The position numbers were made by a program, and so were the translations under genes. 64,000 nucleotides of DNA from Deuterostichococcus epilithicus (taxonomy: Eukaryota > Chlorophyta > Trebouxiophyceae > Prasiolales > Stichococcaceae): positions 1,922,001 to 1,986,000 of the forward strand of contig JAVTLE010000001.1 in assembly GCA_033439295.1 (NCBI GenBank). Reading direction: 5' to 3'. A model generated the notes under the pieces. The model was not told where the DNA came from. It saw nothing but the letters and a program-made list of their open reading frames with translations, and ran no database searches. This document shows, one piece after another, positions 21,018 through 32,658 of this stretch; the stretch's first letter is position 1, and each line of letters begins with the position of its first letter.

Positions 21018-21726
21018 GCCTGCCGAGCTGTTGTCTGCAGCTGGAGCGGGTGGTGGGGTCCTGACAAAATTGTGTAGGTGCACCTACAATCCTATGCAAA
21101 CACCGGTTGCAACCGCGATCTGACTGCCTGTCAACCTTGTCAACTGGACGAGATCAAGCGCATGACGTTGATCCGCGGACTCTTGAAGCTTTCGATCTGC
21201 AGCGCCGCTGCGGAGCTCGACAGCACGCGAAAAGCAACCCTGGCTTGCCAAAACTTCCCACCTTCCGCACGCAACAAATCAGTTTGCGAGACGAAACTGG
21301 CAACACAACCCCGGGTTTGATGTCCTTTCGACCGTGAGCTCGCCTGTCCCTGAGCTCTTTTACGGTCGAAAAATCGTGCATGACGCCCAGCTTCATGTTG
21401 GGATCCGACTACATCCCCCCTGTGCGCGTGCCAGCGACGAGGAGACCGTCTGTTTACGTAAAGGCTACAGGGCGCCCAAAATTGCCAATCGCTGCCACTC
21501 AGTCGTTGCCACGGCATGCTAGGCTGAGTGCAGAGATGACAAAATGCCATCATTGCTGCTTTGGCTGGTTAGCTCACTCAGAACTCGCAGATACATGCCC
21601 TGTGCGTGCCGGCATCTCACTTGACCACCACTCTCCGACACCGTTACGCATAAGCAGTTTGACAGTTACTCTCAACAATACGATTTCCGCACTGCACGGT
21701 GCTGTTGCTGACGCCACATCAGCGGC
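21018..21726. promoter_or_regulatory. Divergent promoter region between the SMP/C2 and poly(A) polymerase genes
   Basis: The two genes start 710 bp apart and point away from each other, so both promoters must lie here. The clearest element is an inverted repeat at 21326-21371: TTTCGACCGT pairs perfectly with ACGGTCGAAA, and GAGCTC occurs on both sides of a 10-base loop. No TATA box is evident at a convincing distance from either start. Confidence 0.45.
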
Positions 21727-24700
21727 ATGCTGCAGGGCTGGCGGTCACTCCTGTCTCGATCAACTCAGCTGGTGGGGGGCGGCTCTGCCGCCGCGCAACT
21801 CGAGGCAATGCTGTCAAAAGGCCACAGCTTGGACGGCCGCGCAGTCAGCCAGCTGGTGTCTCTGCGCAGCTTTCAGCTGACACCGCGCCGCAGGCAGGGC
21901 GTTCAGAGCAGCTCTGCACACAAACAGCAGCCGTGTGTGTGGCACAGCACCAACCCGCTTCAGGATGCCCTGCGCACGTCGGCATGGCGGCTGCACGGCA
22001 CCAACGCACCCGCATCTGGAACAGGACGCGGTACGCAGCATGATGCAGGGCAGCTCAGCTCCTGGCAGCCTTCTGGCAGCAGCAGCAGCGGCGGCGGCGG
22101 CGGTGGTGGATTGGCTCTGGCAGATCGTCTGGACAGGGTCGCCGGAGACAGTGCCTGGAATCGGGCAGAAAGGATAGCGGTTGGCCCGCGCCAGGCGCCG
22201 AGGTCGAGGCGGCCGCGGCACCGGAGCAGGGACGGCGGCAGCCGCAGCGGGCAGCAGGCGGCACGGCAGCGGTCGCCCGAGAAGGACAGAAGCGACACCC
22301 GCAACATCCAGGCGCCTCGTGAGGACGTGCACAGCTGGCGGCCGCCGCCACCGGCGGTGGCGGCGGCCCAGGACGCAAACCGCGTTCCCGCCGGCCAGCT
22401 GCTGCGCCGCTGTGACATCCCCAGCCATGCCTGGGTGGTCCTTAGAGCGCTCAAGGACGCTGGTGCGCGACCCTAGCCCGGCCGAACCCTACTCTCGCTC
22501 CGCACCCGGAATAAGGCATCAGTGGCGACCAGACATTGACGGCATGCCTGAGCTGGGATTGGACACCTGCCACACTGCCGCCTGCTGGCTGTTGCGAGGC
22601 ACATGGCCACCTGTCATAGTCAAACCCCAAACCCATGCCAAGTAGCCGACTATTGACCTTTCCAGGGCACGAGTCATTCTTAGTGGGCGGCGCCGTCCGG
22701 GACTTGCTGCTGGCCGGCACCCCCAAGGACTTTGACATCCTCACGTCAGCAAGAGTTCACCAGGTGCCCTAAATGTTGTGCTGTTGGAGATGCACAGCAA
22801 CCTGCGAGCCCTGTTATGTCTCATTCTGGGGAGACATTGCTTCACAGACGATGCTGGTAACTCGCCAACAGCTGTACAAACTCTCGTGTCAATGCCTGCT
22901 GCTAGGTGCGCGCGGTGTTCAGGCAGACGCGCTGGCGGTGCCTCGTCGTGGGGCGGCGCTTCCCCATCGCGCACGTCATGGTGCGGGGCCAGCTGGTGGA
23001 GGTGTCGAGTTTCTCCACCAACTCGGACGAGCCGCAGCCGCCGGACGCTGCGGCGCTGGCTCAGACCTCGTGCTTCAAGGTGAGGGCTCGGGCTGAGCAC
23101 CGACACCGAGCCGAGGTGTCCCGGCAGTCGAGCATGCCGGCAGGGATTCCAGCGCACAGTAGCCAGTTCCCGACTTCCAAGAAAGTGAAACGACAAATGT
23201 CCATGCACACATGTGTTTGAAGCCAGGCAGGAGCAGCACGTTTAGCTCCGATCTAGCGACGTCGGCCACGGAAACCTTGCTGCCTGAGCGCACCGCTGCA
23301 AGGCTCTGCAGGCGAAGGAGCAGCGGAGGGCGGCGCTGGCTGCGTGGGTCGGCGCGAGGCGCACAAACGCATTGGCCCGGGACTTCACCGTCAATGGCCT
23401 GCTGTACGATCCCTTCGACCAGGTTCTGTACGACTATGTAGGTGGGTGTGGGCCTTGCAGGGCGTGTTGAGAGGGGCATGCCTTGTTCGGCCATCCTCCC
23501 GTGTGCCTGTGAAGCTTGATCTTCGAGTGCTGGAAGCAGTTCCCTGCAATGCTTGCCTGGACCTTGGTCAAACCTTCGAGGGAGGCGCCTACAACATCCT
23601 TGCTGCACTTGCTCTGTTTTTTCAAGAACCAGAACAGGGGCCGATCAGGGTTCGTGCTGTAACGCCTCAGGCGGCGTGGACGACTGCAACACTCGCACCC
23701 TGCGTGCTATCGGTGACGCGGAGGTGAGTTTTGCGACCGACCCCGCCCGCATCCTGCGCGCCATCCGCCTCGCATCGCGCGCAGGTGCGTCCTCCTGCGC
23801 CGCAGGGCTCCTACTCTGCCCGACTGCAGCGCTCTTGCCTCTGTCATACCGCAGCGGGGTGCTGCATTGCTTTGCCGCAACAGTGCAGCCCCTCACCGCA
23901 CCTCAGAGCATATCCCACTACAGGTGGCTGATCGCGTTCTCTGAGCCCACGGTCCACTGCTGCGGGCATGGAATGCAACGACGAATGGGAAGAATCCTTC
24001 CGGATTGTGACATGCTGTTTAGGTCTCTCAACCGCTAAGTCTGTCGTACACTCCTGCAGGCCTGGCGCTGGAGGAGGGCACGGCAGCCGCGTTGGCGGTT
24101 CAGGCGCCGCTGGTGGCCGGCCTCGGGCAGAGCCGCCTGGCCATGGAGGTCGCCTCGATGTTCAGCCACGGCGCAGCCGCACCCGCAGCAGCACTCCTGT
24201 GGCGGCACCGCTTGCTGGACTCGCTACTGCCGCTGCATGCGGCCCACCTGAGCCGCCACCGAGCCGCACGCAGCCCTCGGTGAGCAGCGACACTCGGGAC
24301 ACGCAGGATTCTGTTGCCTCAGAGGCACGTCCTAGCGTTGGCCAGGCCCGGCAGTGGCTGGCTTGTTGTGTTCTCTTCGAGCTGAAGGCTTCCACTGTGC
24401 AGAATATTGGCCGTGGGGATGGCGCATGTCTTGACTTGCTGTATCATCGTTTGCTGCCAAGGGGGAAGCGGGTGGGCGCGCATGCTGCGGCGGCCGCATG
24501 TGTCAGAACAGAAACAAAAATCTGCAAGGTGCCCAAGCGCTTGAGGTCTGCACCTATGCGTGGCAAGCAGACCCCCCTGCCGTCTCAAACGGCCCCTGTG
24601 CCTCATGGCAGCGATCAGTCTACGCGGCCCGATGTCAAATCCGAGTGCTGCAGGTCGAGAGGCAAGTCGCCTCCGCCGCTGCTCCGGGCGCTGGCGGCTT

Positions 24701-25608
24701 TGGACGAGCGGGTGAACCCTGCAGAGCCTGCGGACGCTGCGCTGTGGGTGGCGGCGCTTGCGGCGCCGCTGCTGATGGACCTGGAGCCCCACAGGCGGGG
24801 GCGGCCCTGCAAGGCTGCCGACCCACCTGCCGGCGCCGACTCGGCCGCCGGCGGCCAGCCAGCGGCGGGCACAGGTGGGTATCGTGAGGCATGGCCACAG
24901 TGATGCTGTCAGCCTGCCTGGTGCAGCAGGCATAGATGCGGTCGTTGCCCATGGGACTGTGCCGCTGCGGATTGCCCACGCACACCTCCGGCTGCAGAAC
25001 ACAGCACGCCGCCCACGATGACCGTTGGTCGCTGCTGGTGGCACCCTGTGCAGGTGACCCCAAGCAGAAGGTGATCAAGCTGCTGAAGAGCATGACGAGT
25101 GCACAGATTGCATGCGATTCGGACGCTCCGACCGGCACAGGTGCGAGCCAGTGGGTGCATGCCAGCAATGTAGAGTTGGGGCCGCCTTGCCTGGCGTATG
25201 CACTGCCATGTACTTCGGGGTGCTCGTTCCTGCCTGCAGCGCAGCAGGACCGAAGCCACCATTGTGCCCTGCTAAACAGGGTCGCTGCTGCCAAAGCGGA
25301 TGGTGGCGCCGGCCGCGCAGCTGCTGCTGAAGGCCCTGCGGTGTGCGGGCCCGGATACGCTGAAGCTGATGTCCGGGGACGCGGACGCATCGCCCGCTGC
25401 GAAGGGCGGTCACCGCAACCTGCCGGTCGAGCAGCGGCGCATCAACAGCAAGGGTCGTGGCAAGAGCGCTGAGCTGGACATCATGGTTGCGGTGATCAAG
25501 GCGGTGGCCGGCGGCCAGGCGGCTGGCAAGGCGGGTGCCTCGACTCGCGCACAGGCGTCGGAGCCGCATGGCAGGCCCTCTTCGGCAGTCGTGGCTGACG
25601 AGCCATGA
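21727..25608 (+). CDS. Bacterial-type poly(A) polymerase (PcnB-like), probably organellar
   Basis: Nine exons with closing phases give about 702 aa: 21727-22462, 22666-22763, 22906-23079, 23312-23441, 23671-23784, 24060-24279, 24654-24874, 25054-25140, 25280-25608. The head domain has the class II nucleotidyltransferase motifs: [11 protein letters not shown] then KDFDILTSA (metal-binding Asp pair), [18 protein letters not shown], and [27 protein letters not shown] fits the signature reported to separate eubacterial poly(A) polymerases from CCA-adding enzymes, so RNA polyadenylation is favoured over CCA addition. The first 60 residues are rich in Ser, Arg and Leu with few acids ([18 protein letters not shown]), like a plastid or mitochondrial presequence; a Gly/Ser/Arg-rich linker follows. 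The C-terminus is Lys/Gly/Ala-rich. In plant organelles such enzymes tag transcripts for decay. Confidence 0.85.
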
Positions 25609-26223
25609 ACATATACCTGCTCGTGTACCTGCAGGCCAGTTGGTTTTGCAAGTTTCGGTTGGGAGCCACATGAATGACGTGGCTGTCTGACAAACGGAAG
25701 ACGAGAATGGAAAGATGAGGTTGCCGGCACCTTCGTGGCAGCAAACCTCACACGCCGTGCCAAACTGTCACAAGCGCAAGTGCTCACAAGCACCATACTT
25801 TAGGGAAGACAGCGGCGTGATCAGCTCGCCAGCGCAGCAATCGTGGGCACCAACCGCCGGCGTTGGGACGCGCTTACTTTTGCTGAGGAGGACCTGCACT
25901 AGTGATATTCAGCGCCGATCAGCAATTCGATCAGTGGGTCGCACAGGCGGACTTGTTCTCGTTTCCCCTAGGGGTTCGCACAGGTGAGCAGCACGATGCA
26001 CCCCAGCTGTCGGCAAGCAAGGTAGAAATCCCCGTGCGGTCGCGCGGTTTCGTGTGAGCTGCAGTGCTGGCCCAGTGCCTTGGTGGACAAACCCTTTCGT
26101 GACTTACAGATTTGGAGGCCTGTGCCTGTGCATGCTTGCGATGTGCTGTCGCTAATTTACCTGTGCACTCCTGGATGAGCACATCAGCGAATTGTTACAC
26201 GTGCAAGAGGGAAGCAGACCTGG
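25609..26223. other. Intergenic region between poly(A) polymerase and MFS genes
   Basis: No conserved frame or RNA is visible. It must hold the 3' end of the upstream gene and the promoter, and perhaps an unrecognised 5' exon, of the downstream transporter. Confidence 0.4.
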
Positions 26224-29200
26224 ATGCTGATGGGACAGGTCTTTCCGCTGTCGCCGCAGGTTGACTGCTTCTATCATGCCGCTGCATCTCCACAGCCCGG
26301 TGCTGCATCGGGAGCTGCTCAGCGCTGGCCGCGCGCCGACGCCGCGGCAAGCAGGAATCTGTTGCTCAGCCAGGCAGGGGCGCCCTGCCTGCGGCGCAGC
26401 CCCACAGCACCTGAGCGGCGGACTTTCCCGGTGGAAAGCAGGAATCCGTGCGCCCCCGTTGTCGCACCGTCCGACGCTGCTGCGGCGGAGGGTGCGCCTG
26501 CTCTGTGTGTCCTTGATTGGTTGTTTGAAACCCTGTATATATTGTGGTTCAGGCTTTTCGCTCCAAACAACAGGGCTCGTGGAGTTTGAACATAATGTGT
26601 TTATGCAGCTCGAGGATGCGTCGCCTCGCGATGTCGCACAGCGTGCTGAGCTCATATTTGATTACTGGTGCGCCCAACTGCATGGCAGTCGGCAGTGTAG
26701 TTCGTAAGCCCTGAGACTGCCTGCAGACCTTTGCTCCCATTTGGGCAGAGATCGGACAGTGATGGCTATATCTTGTTCGTGTCTCCTGCAGCGATGTTAC
26801 TGGCAATGGTCCGCTGGAGTCCACGGCCAGGAGCTTCCGTGCGCTGGCGTTGCAGCTCATGCGACGGACGGTGGCGCCTGAGAACCGGTCAGATGCTGTC
26901 CGCGGCGTCATCTGCATGACTTACATGGTGCGCTCTGACTCTGCCAGCACAGGCATGCTGGAATGTGGGCATCGGAGGCCCCCCATGCATTGTGGCTCAG
27001 CTGCGCAGGCTTTGAACTGCTGCTTGCTGACAAAGCAGATGTCCTGCAGAGAGCTGAGGGCCTCTCGTGTGCGCGCGCAGATTGAGATCTGCCTATGGGT
27101 CGTCATCACCGTAGCACTGCCGGCGATGGTGACGGACCCAACCCTTGCCTTCTTTACCGAGGCGCAGACCGGCGTTGTGCTTGCCGCTGGAACTTTCGGC
27201 TCAGTGGTGAGTTACACGTTCGCTCCTTGTGCCGTGTCTTGCAGGGAGCTTACGCTGCTGCGGACGATCCCTGGCCGAGCAGTGCGAGCATGCATTGTGC
27301 ACTGAACCGTGCACCGATCAGAAAACCTCAAGGCGGGAGCCTCAGCGGAGCTTGGGGATCGCATGCAACGACCACCCTGGCAATGTATTGCCGCAGATCG
27401 GCAAGATCGTGGCCAGCCTCGTGATGGACAGTGTCCACCCGCTGTATGCGATGATCACCATCATGATCGCCGTGGCGGCCGCCAACGCCGCCTTCACGCT
27501 CGGCAACTCCATCACATCGCTTGCGCTGCTCTGGTGCCTGGGCCGCATTGTTCACGTGCGTCCCCTTTTGTGTCTCCTCCTCGTGACTCCTGCAGATACG
27601 TTGTGCAGATAGGTCGGGTGTACTTGAGCATGGGCCTCAGTGCTGCGTCCGGCTGACAACAGCGGCGGTCAACCCTAAACCCTATACCCTGACGGCAGTG
27701 TCCGGTACTTTGCATGCGCGTAGACATCTGCTGTTGCCAGAAACCAGGGACTCTACAGCCATGGCCTGTTGATGCCCCAAATGTTGTGGCGGTGCAGGCG
27801 AGCGGCTGGGTGGCGGCAACGCGTCTTATCTGCTCCTGGACGCCAGAGGAGCTGCGCGGCGCATCCCTCGGCGCGCTGGCCTTCTCCGCACGGGTGGGTC
27901 GTGCCACCCTCTGCAGGCATCAGGCAGGAAAATTCCAGTAGCTGTGATACCATGCTAGCGCCTCACATGCGTGCCGCAACTGAGCGCCAGCCCATGATGA
28001 CATGCAATCCCTGCGGGAAGGCACATACTGAATAGTGGGGCAGGCCAACTTCAAGTCGCATGCTCCAGATCCAGCGCACACAATGACAGTGGGGCGCACC
28101 TTGACGGTACACAGTCAAATGACAGACAGGCGATGGCAGAACGCCGTGTTTTGAGCGGACCCACTTGAAAGCGTTAATGATGGTTTGCAGATTGGCTTCA
28201 TGGCAGGCGGCGCGCTGCTTGGACTGATGCTGCTGAAGGGCTACAACTGGCAGGCGCTGTTCTACGCGGTGTCTGCGGCCGCTGTTGCGCAGTCTCTCAT
28301 CCTCTTTGCGCTGGTGCCCGCTGACGCGCCCTACTCGCTGTCGCCCGCGACCGAGGATACCTCCGACTCCAAGGTGGGCGTGTGCCATGCGCTTGCGACC
28401 ACCGCTCCCCCTAGCCGCAGCGCCGACCTGGCCTGCCGAATGGGCTTGTGCTGGTGCCACCCTTCAGAAGCAGTGCGAGTGTATGCTCTTCCAGCTGAAC
28501 CTCTAGAGGACTATCAATGGCACTAGCTCCATCCCAAATGCGACACAGCCGCAGCCGTAGGGGGCGGACTCCCAACGGGTCCTTGACAGCGAACGTTCTG
28601 CTTGCTGTACTTTCGCCGGGTGGCCGATCATGCGCACAGTGCAGCTGCGACCACAATGTCGCATCCCAGCTCCAATCTATGGCAGCGCGCTGTCGGCAAC
28701 CAGCTCGGCTGGTCAGCTGCCCATTTCGCGACAAAGTGCGCTGTATCTCAAGGCGGGCAGACGGACGCTTTTAGACCATTTCAGTGTCGGTCATGGGTTT
28801 TTTTTGGTGTGTTGGCGCAGGAGTCCTCAAAGCTGAACCCGCCGGAGAAGAGCGGCGTGTCCAGCGGCACCGGCGAGCTAGCCGATGATGCTGCCGAGGG
28901 CCTGCCAGCTCAGGTGCACTTGTCATGCAACAGTGCACGTTTACACTGGTCCTGCGGTGCTTCGTTCGTCCTGCTCCTGCCGGTCTGGGTTCAGGGCATT
29001 CTTGGATTGCTGGCGTCGCAAAGGGCTTTGCCTCTAACGAGCATGCACTAAGCCTTGCTCAAAGCTGTCATCTGCGGTGTGCGGCAGGTGACTCCAGAGG
29101 ATGCGAGTGAGGCTACGACCAGAGGGGAGGCTGTTCAGGACTTCGTGTCATCTCCTCAGGTACAGTGATGGCGCAGGGGCGACAGCATCCTCTGTCTGCA

Positions 29201-30780
29201 AAACTACAAAAAGCCCTTCACGATGGGCACATGGCTGCATCACCTGATCATACTAATCCTTGCTGCAATTGTGCCGTCCCCAGCCGACGGGCTGTGTGCC
29301 AATGCTGAAGTTTGGGGAGGCAAGGCGCCGGCCTGCAGGGTGCTGCTGCGGTCCGCGCATTGCCATGCCCAAGAGCCAACTCGTGACCCGTCTGGTTATC
29401 ATGGAAAGTCGCGACAATGGCCTAGCGCAAATGTTCAGGTGGGAATTCTGTCGCGCACCACAGGTCTGGATGGCGGTCCTCGCGCGCTGCCTGCTGCACG
29501 TCGTGTACGAATTCCAGGCGTTCCTTAACCTGTTCGCCAAGCAGGCCCTCGGCCTGTCATCCGGCATGGCTGCCCAGGTGGCCCTGTCTCTCTTGTCTTG
29601 CCCTCCTGTCTGACACGCAAAGGGGCCTTTGAGCAATACTGCGCCGCCAACCTGCTTCTGCACCGCGGCTGCTCCAGACGGGCCAGCAAACACCCGGTTC
29701 CTTTGCAGGGTGTCGATTGCAGAACAACCTGAAGGCACGAGCTGAGTTGCGGACGCCTCTTGCAGGTGGCGGCAGGCTTCTCGGCGGGGTCCGCCATTGC
29801 GGTGCTGGCCGGTGGCTTCCTGTTCTGCCGGCTGCAGGGCGGTGGCCGCCGCAACCTCACCTTCGTTCTGTGCATGATGACTGCAGGCAAGCACACAGTG
29901 CCGCGTGCATCATGGGTTCCAGGCTTCTCATAGTGTATCGTGTCATGCCCTCCGGCAAGCCAGGCTGGAGGCAACCCGACCTCCTTTCATGTGCCAAATA
30001 CTATGTGTGCAGCTCCCCGCCCATGACGCACGCTTGTATTCGTGTGCAGCCTCCTTCGTGGGCCTGCTGGCGCCCGGCATCCCTGCCTGGGCGACTGTGG
30101 CGCTCGTGTTCCTGTTGGGTGCCTCGGTGTCCGTGCCCTACTACGTGCCGCTGCCCGCCTTCAACATCCGCCGCGGCGGCAGCTTCTCCGCCGTGCTCGA
30201 AGGAGGCAAGCCGCTGCGTCACTCTGCATGCGCTGCCTGCCTTGCTGACGATTCTTCTGGCACTCCATACGTGTTAACCCTCACCTTGCGCCCTGCGCAT
30301 GGCGCAGCCCCGCCGCTGCGCACGTTCGCACTGGCTGTGCTGCAGTCCGTCCCAAGCCTGTTCAACTGCAAGTTCATGTCTCTACTTCGGCTGCAGCGAC
30401 CGAGACCGGCGCGTTCGGGGCAGCGATGCTGTTCGACCTGCTGGTCGGTAGAATGTTGGCGCCCGGCGGCGCCGGCTGGCCCGGCGTCCTGAAGGTTCTG
30501 CTGGGCGCCGCGCTCGCGGCCGCTGTTGTCACGACCATCTTCATGGAGCAGGTGAGGTCCCTCTGGCCTCTCTGTGGCTTCCTTGCCTTTTGCATCAGTG
30601 CCTAGACGTGACGTTGAGACCTTGGTGCGGATGTGAAGGTGCGCATTGAGTCAAGTAGCCATGGCAAGCGAAAACGACGGGTTTCAAGCAAATGGCAGGC
30701 ACCCACTTTTCAGTATGGCTGTGCAGGAGCGACGTCTTGAGGTTGCGACCTTCAAGGCCATCGAGGAGGGGACCGCATGA
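26224..30780 (+). CDS. Major facilitator superfamily transporter
   Basis: Fourteen exons give about 668 aa: 26224-26491, 26574-26667, 26792-26927, 27081-27206, 27397-27555, 27798-27893, 28191-28373, 28821-28913, 29088-29159, 29284-29577, 29766-29886, 30050-30205, 30397-30551, 30727-30780. Two introns, after 29886 and 30205, need GCAAGC donors; no GT gives a matching phase. About ten to twelve hydrophobic segments are split by a hydrophilic loop of roughly 100 residues encoded by the exons at 28821-29438, the 6+6 layout of MFS carriers. ASGWVAATRLICSWTPEELR followed by a Gly-rich helix resembles the helix 4-5 region of organophosphate/phosphate antiporters, but the substrate cannot be assigned. 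The 140 residues before the first helix (VEFEHNVFMQLEDASPRDV) match nothing I know. The start codon is uncertain because an upstream exon is possible. Confidence 0.7.
27671..27686 (-). repeat. Two telomere-like units in an MFS intron
   Basis: AACCCTAAACCCTATA in the intron 27556-27797 contains two CCCTAAA-type units in minus orientation. Too short to be more than a chance match or a repair scar. Confidence 0.35.
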
Positions 30781-32256
30781 TTGCAGCGTCAAGAATGCAA
30801 TGAGAAGAGGACACCGCATCATGGACGCGTCCGCACATGCGGACGATTTTGCACGAACCTCAAGCAAGCTGGCTCATTCATTGGGGACCTTCAACGTTCT
30901 GTCGCGTTGAGCTGCGCCATCTCATTTGTCCATGCGTGACCATCTCGATGAATGATCATAAACGGCGGCGAAAATAAACAAGACCCTGACTTTATTATAA
31001 TCAAGCTGTGCTGTGAAAGCCATTCGTATTGTTTTGGAGGGCTTGTCCAATCGTTTGTTGTAAAATTCACAACAGAGTGATGTATTGTGTGAAAGATCGA
31101 ACTTTTCTATAGTCTCGACGACACAAGCAATTATCGTATAATATACTTTTCAGGGGGCCGTTAGGTGCATAGCACACTGCATTTGATCAACACATTTTAG
31201 TTTGATCACCTTCGGTGATTCAAACTTATGCACTCAAGTTTTCCGCCTGGCCGTAGTAAACCCTAAGAGTCGTCGACGGGAAACCTCCTCCGCCTTCTGC
31301 CGGTGTCACCCTGCGTCTTCATAGGTCTTCGGTGGTCAGTCAGCTGTTCCTTCGGCCAGCCTGCAGACCTTGCGTGGCAGGCGCCTCGCGCTGCGACTAG
31401 CCGTGCGAACGGCGCCCCGGCAGCCGGCGTTGTAAGATTTGGCGAGTTGATGTAAGAATCGTTTCCGCGCCCTTAGTACGACTTTCCAGAGAACGGGGAA
31501 GCACACCCGGGCTAACCCCTCTGGTCCTTTAACGAGGGTGATGTTCGCGATTGCCAGACGCAGACTGTGATTCGGAAGCCTCCCGGCTGCAGTGCAGTCC
31601 GCAGCCAGGTTGCACGGCTGCTGCAGCTGGCAGCCGCTGCACGCTGAGGCAGGTCGCAAAAGGGGCGTTTCGGAGAGATCAACGACGAGGGAAATTTAAG
31701 TGTAACTTTTGCTCAGCTTCCGCTCGTGGGTAAGTTTACCCGCCCACCTGCCAAGTACAAGGGGGGGTGTTCACGTCCAAGCTGGGGATGTTCGCCAGCT
31801 GAGCTGCATGCGGCAACTTGCGCCTGCTTGTTTCAGCACATGTCAGAAAGGCTTCTGCAGTGATGTGCGAGCGCTTTCGGCGTGCGCCCTGATTCTCATG
31901 CACATTCTCATAACTTTTTCCCACACCCCGAGCCGTGAGTGTCCTGGAGCGTGCTGGTTTGCTATCTGTATGAGTCCTGCGATCACATCAGGATGAGCAT
32001 GCCATGCCAGCTGCTGCATGTTGCGATGCGTCATTTTGCTGTGGCCGTTTTCGCTACAGGGTGCTGCCCGGTGCTGTCATTCCTCGGCCGGCCTTATCAG
32101 CGACCTGGCTGCTCCCCTTCTGAGCGGCCCCTTTCGATCAAACTCGCGTCTCGCCCCCGGCGAGCGCCCATTGTTGCGATAGCCCTCGCCTATTGACACT
32201 GGTCCCTACAGCCACTGTCTAACGAACCTGGAACACTTCCTGTCAGCTTGACCCTC
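30781..32256. other. Intergenic region left of the copia element
   Basis: About 1.5 kb without a supported gene. The first 400 bp are relatively AT-rich (ATAAACAAGACCCTGACTTT, TTATTATAATCAAG) and contain TTGTAAAATTC near 31058, likely 3' flank of the transporter. A hairpin lies at 31199-31223: TTTGATCACC and GGTGATTCAAA pair around a UUC(G) loop with one bulge. Short open frames here show no similarity to known proteins. Confidence 0.4.
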
Positions 32257-32531
32257 TGTTGAGATTAGTGCATTCGGAACGGTATTGTTAGTACCGTTAG
32301 GGTATGCAAGGTTATGAGTAGCTCGTGTTCATGACGCTGCAGCTCGCAGCATACGAGTGCAGCTCGCAGGAGGCGTTGGATCATGGGCGCGTGATGCTTG
32401 TCGTAAAGCGCATGTGTTGTGGGTATAAGAGCTGCCCAATGCGCTCACAATTGTAAGCCTTCCACTCTCAACTGAGACACCGAACCCCTGCCATTGCAAT
32501 CCCCGATTAGCCTTCGGCAGGTTTCGCAACA
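32257..32531 (+). repeat. Left LTR of the copia element
   Basis: Starts TGTTGAGATTAG and ends TTTCGCAACA, so the termini TGTTG/CAACA are inverted repeats. GGGTATAAGAGC at about 32420-32431 is a plausible TATA region for transcription from the LTR. Confidence 0.95.
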
Positions 32532-32543
32532 GGTTATGGGCCC
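32532..32543 (+). promoter_or_regulatory. Primer-binding site matching the anticodon arm of initiator tRNA-Met
   Basis: GGTTATGGGCCC begins at the first base after the LTR. It is complementary to GGGCCCAUAACC, the anticodon loop and stem of eukaryotic initiator tRNA-Met, not to the tRNA 3' end. Drosophila copia primes from a cut 5' half of this tRNA using the same kind of site. Confidence 0.8.
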
Positions 32544-32658
32544 TCACACGCTAACGCGCAATTAACGTGTGAAAGCAAACGTTCTGAGAACAACGTTTGG
32601 TTGAGTTTCTTGGTGAAGGCCAAGCACGCAAAAGCTTGCAAGAAACTCAGACGTCGTC

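Noticed and set aside
21814-22454. Minus-strand frames of 160-200 codons opposite the first poly(A) polymerase exon
   Set aside because: GC-rich antisense shadow; the plus frame leads in phase into the nucleotidyltransferase motifs.
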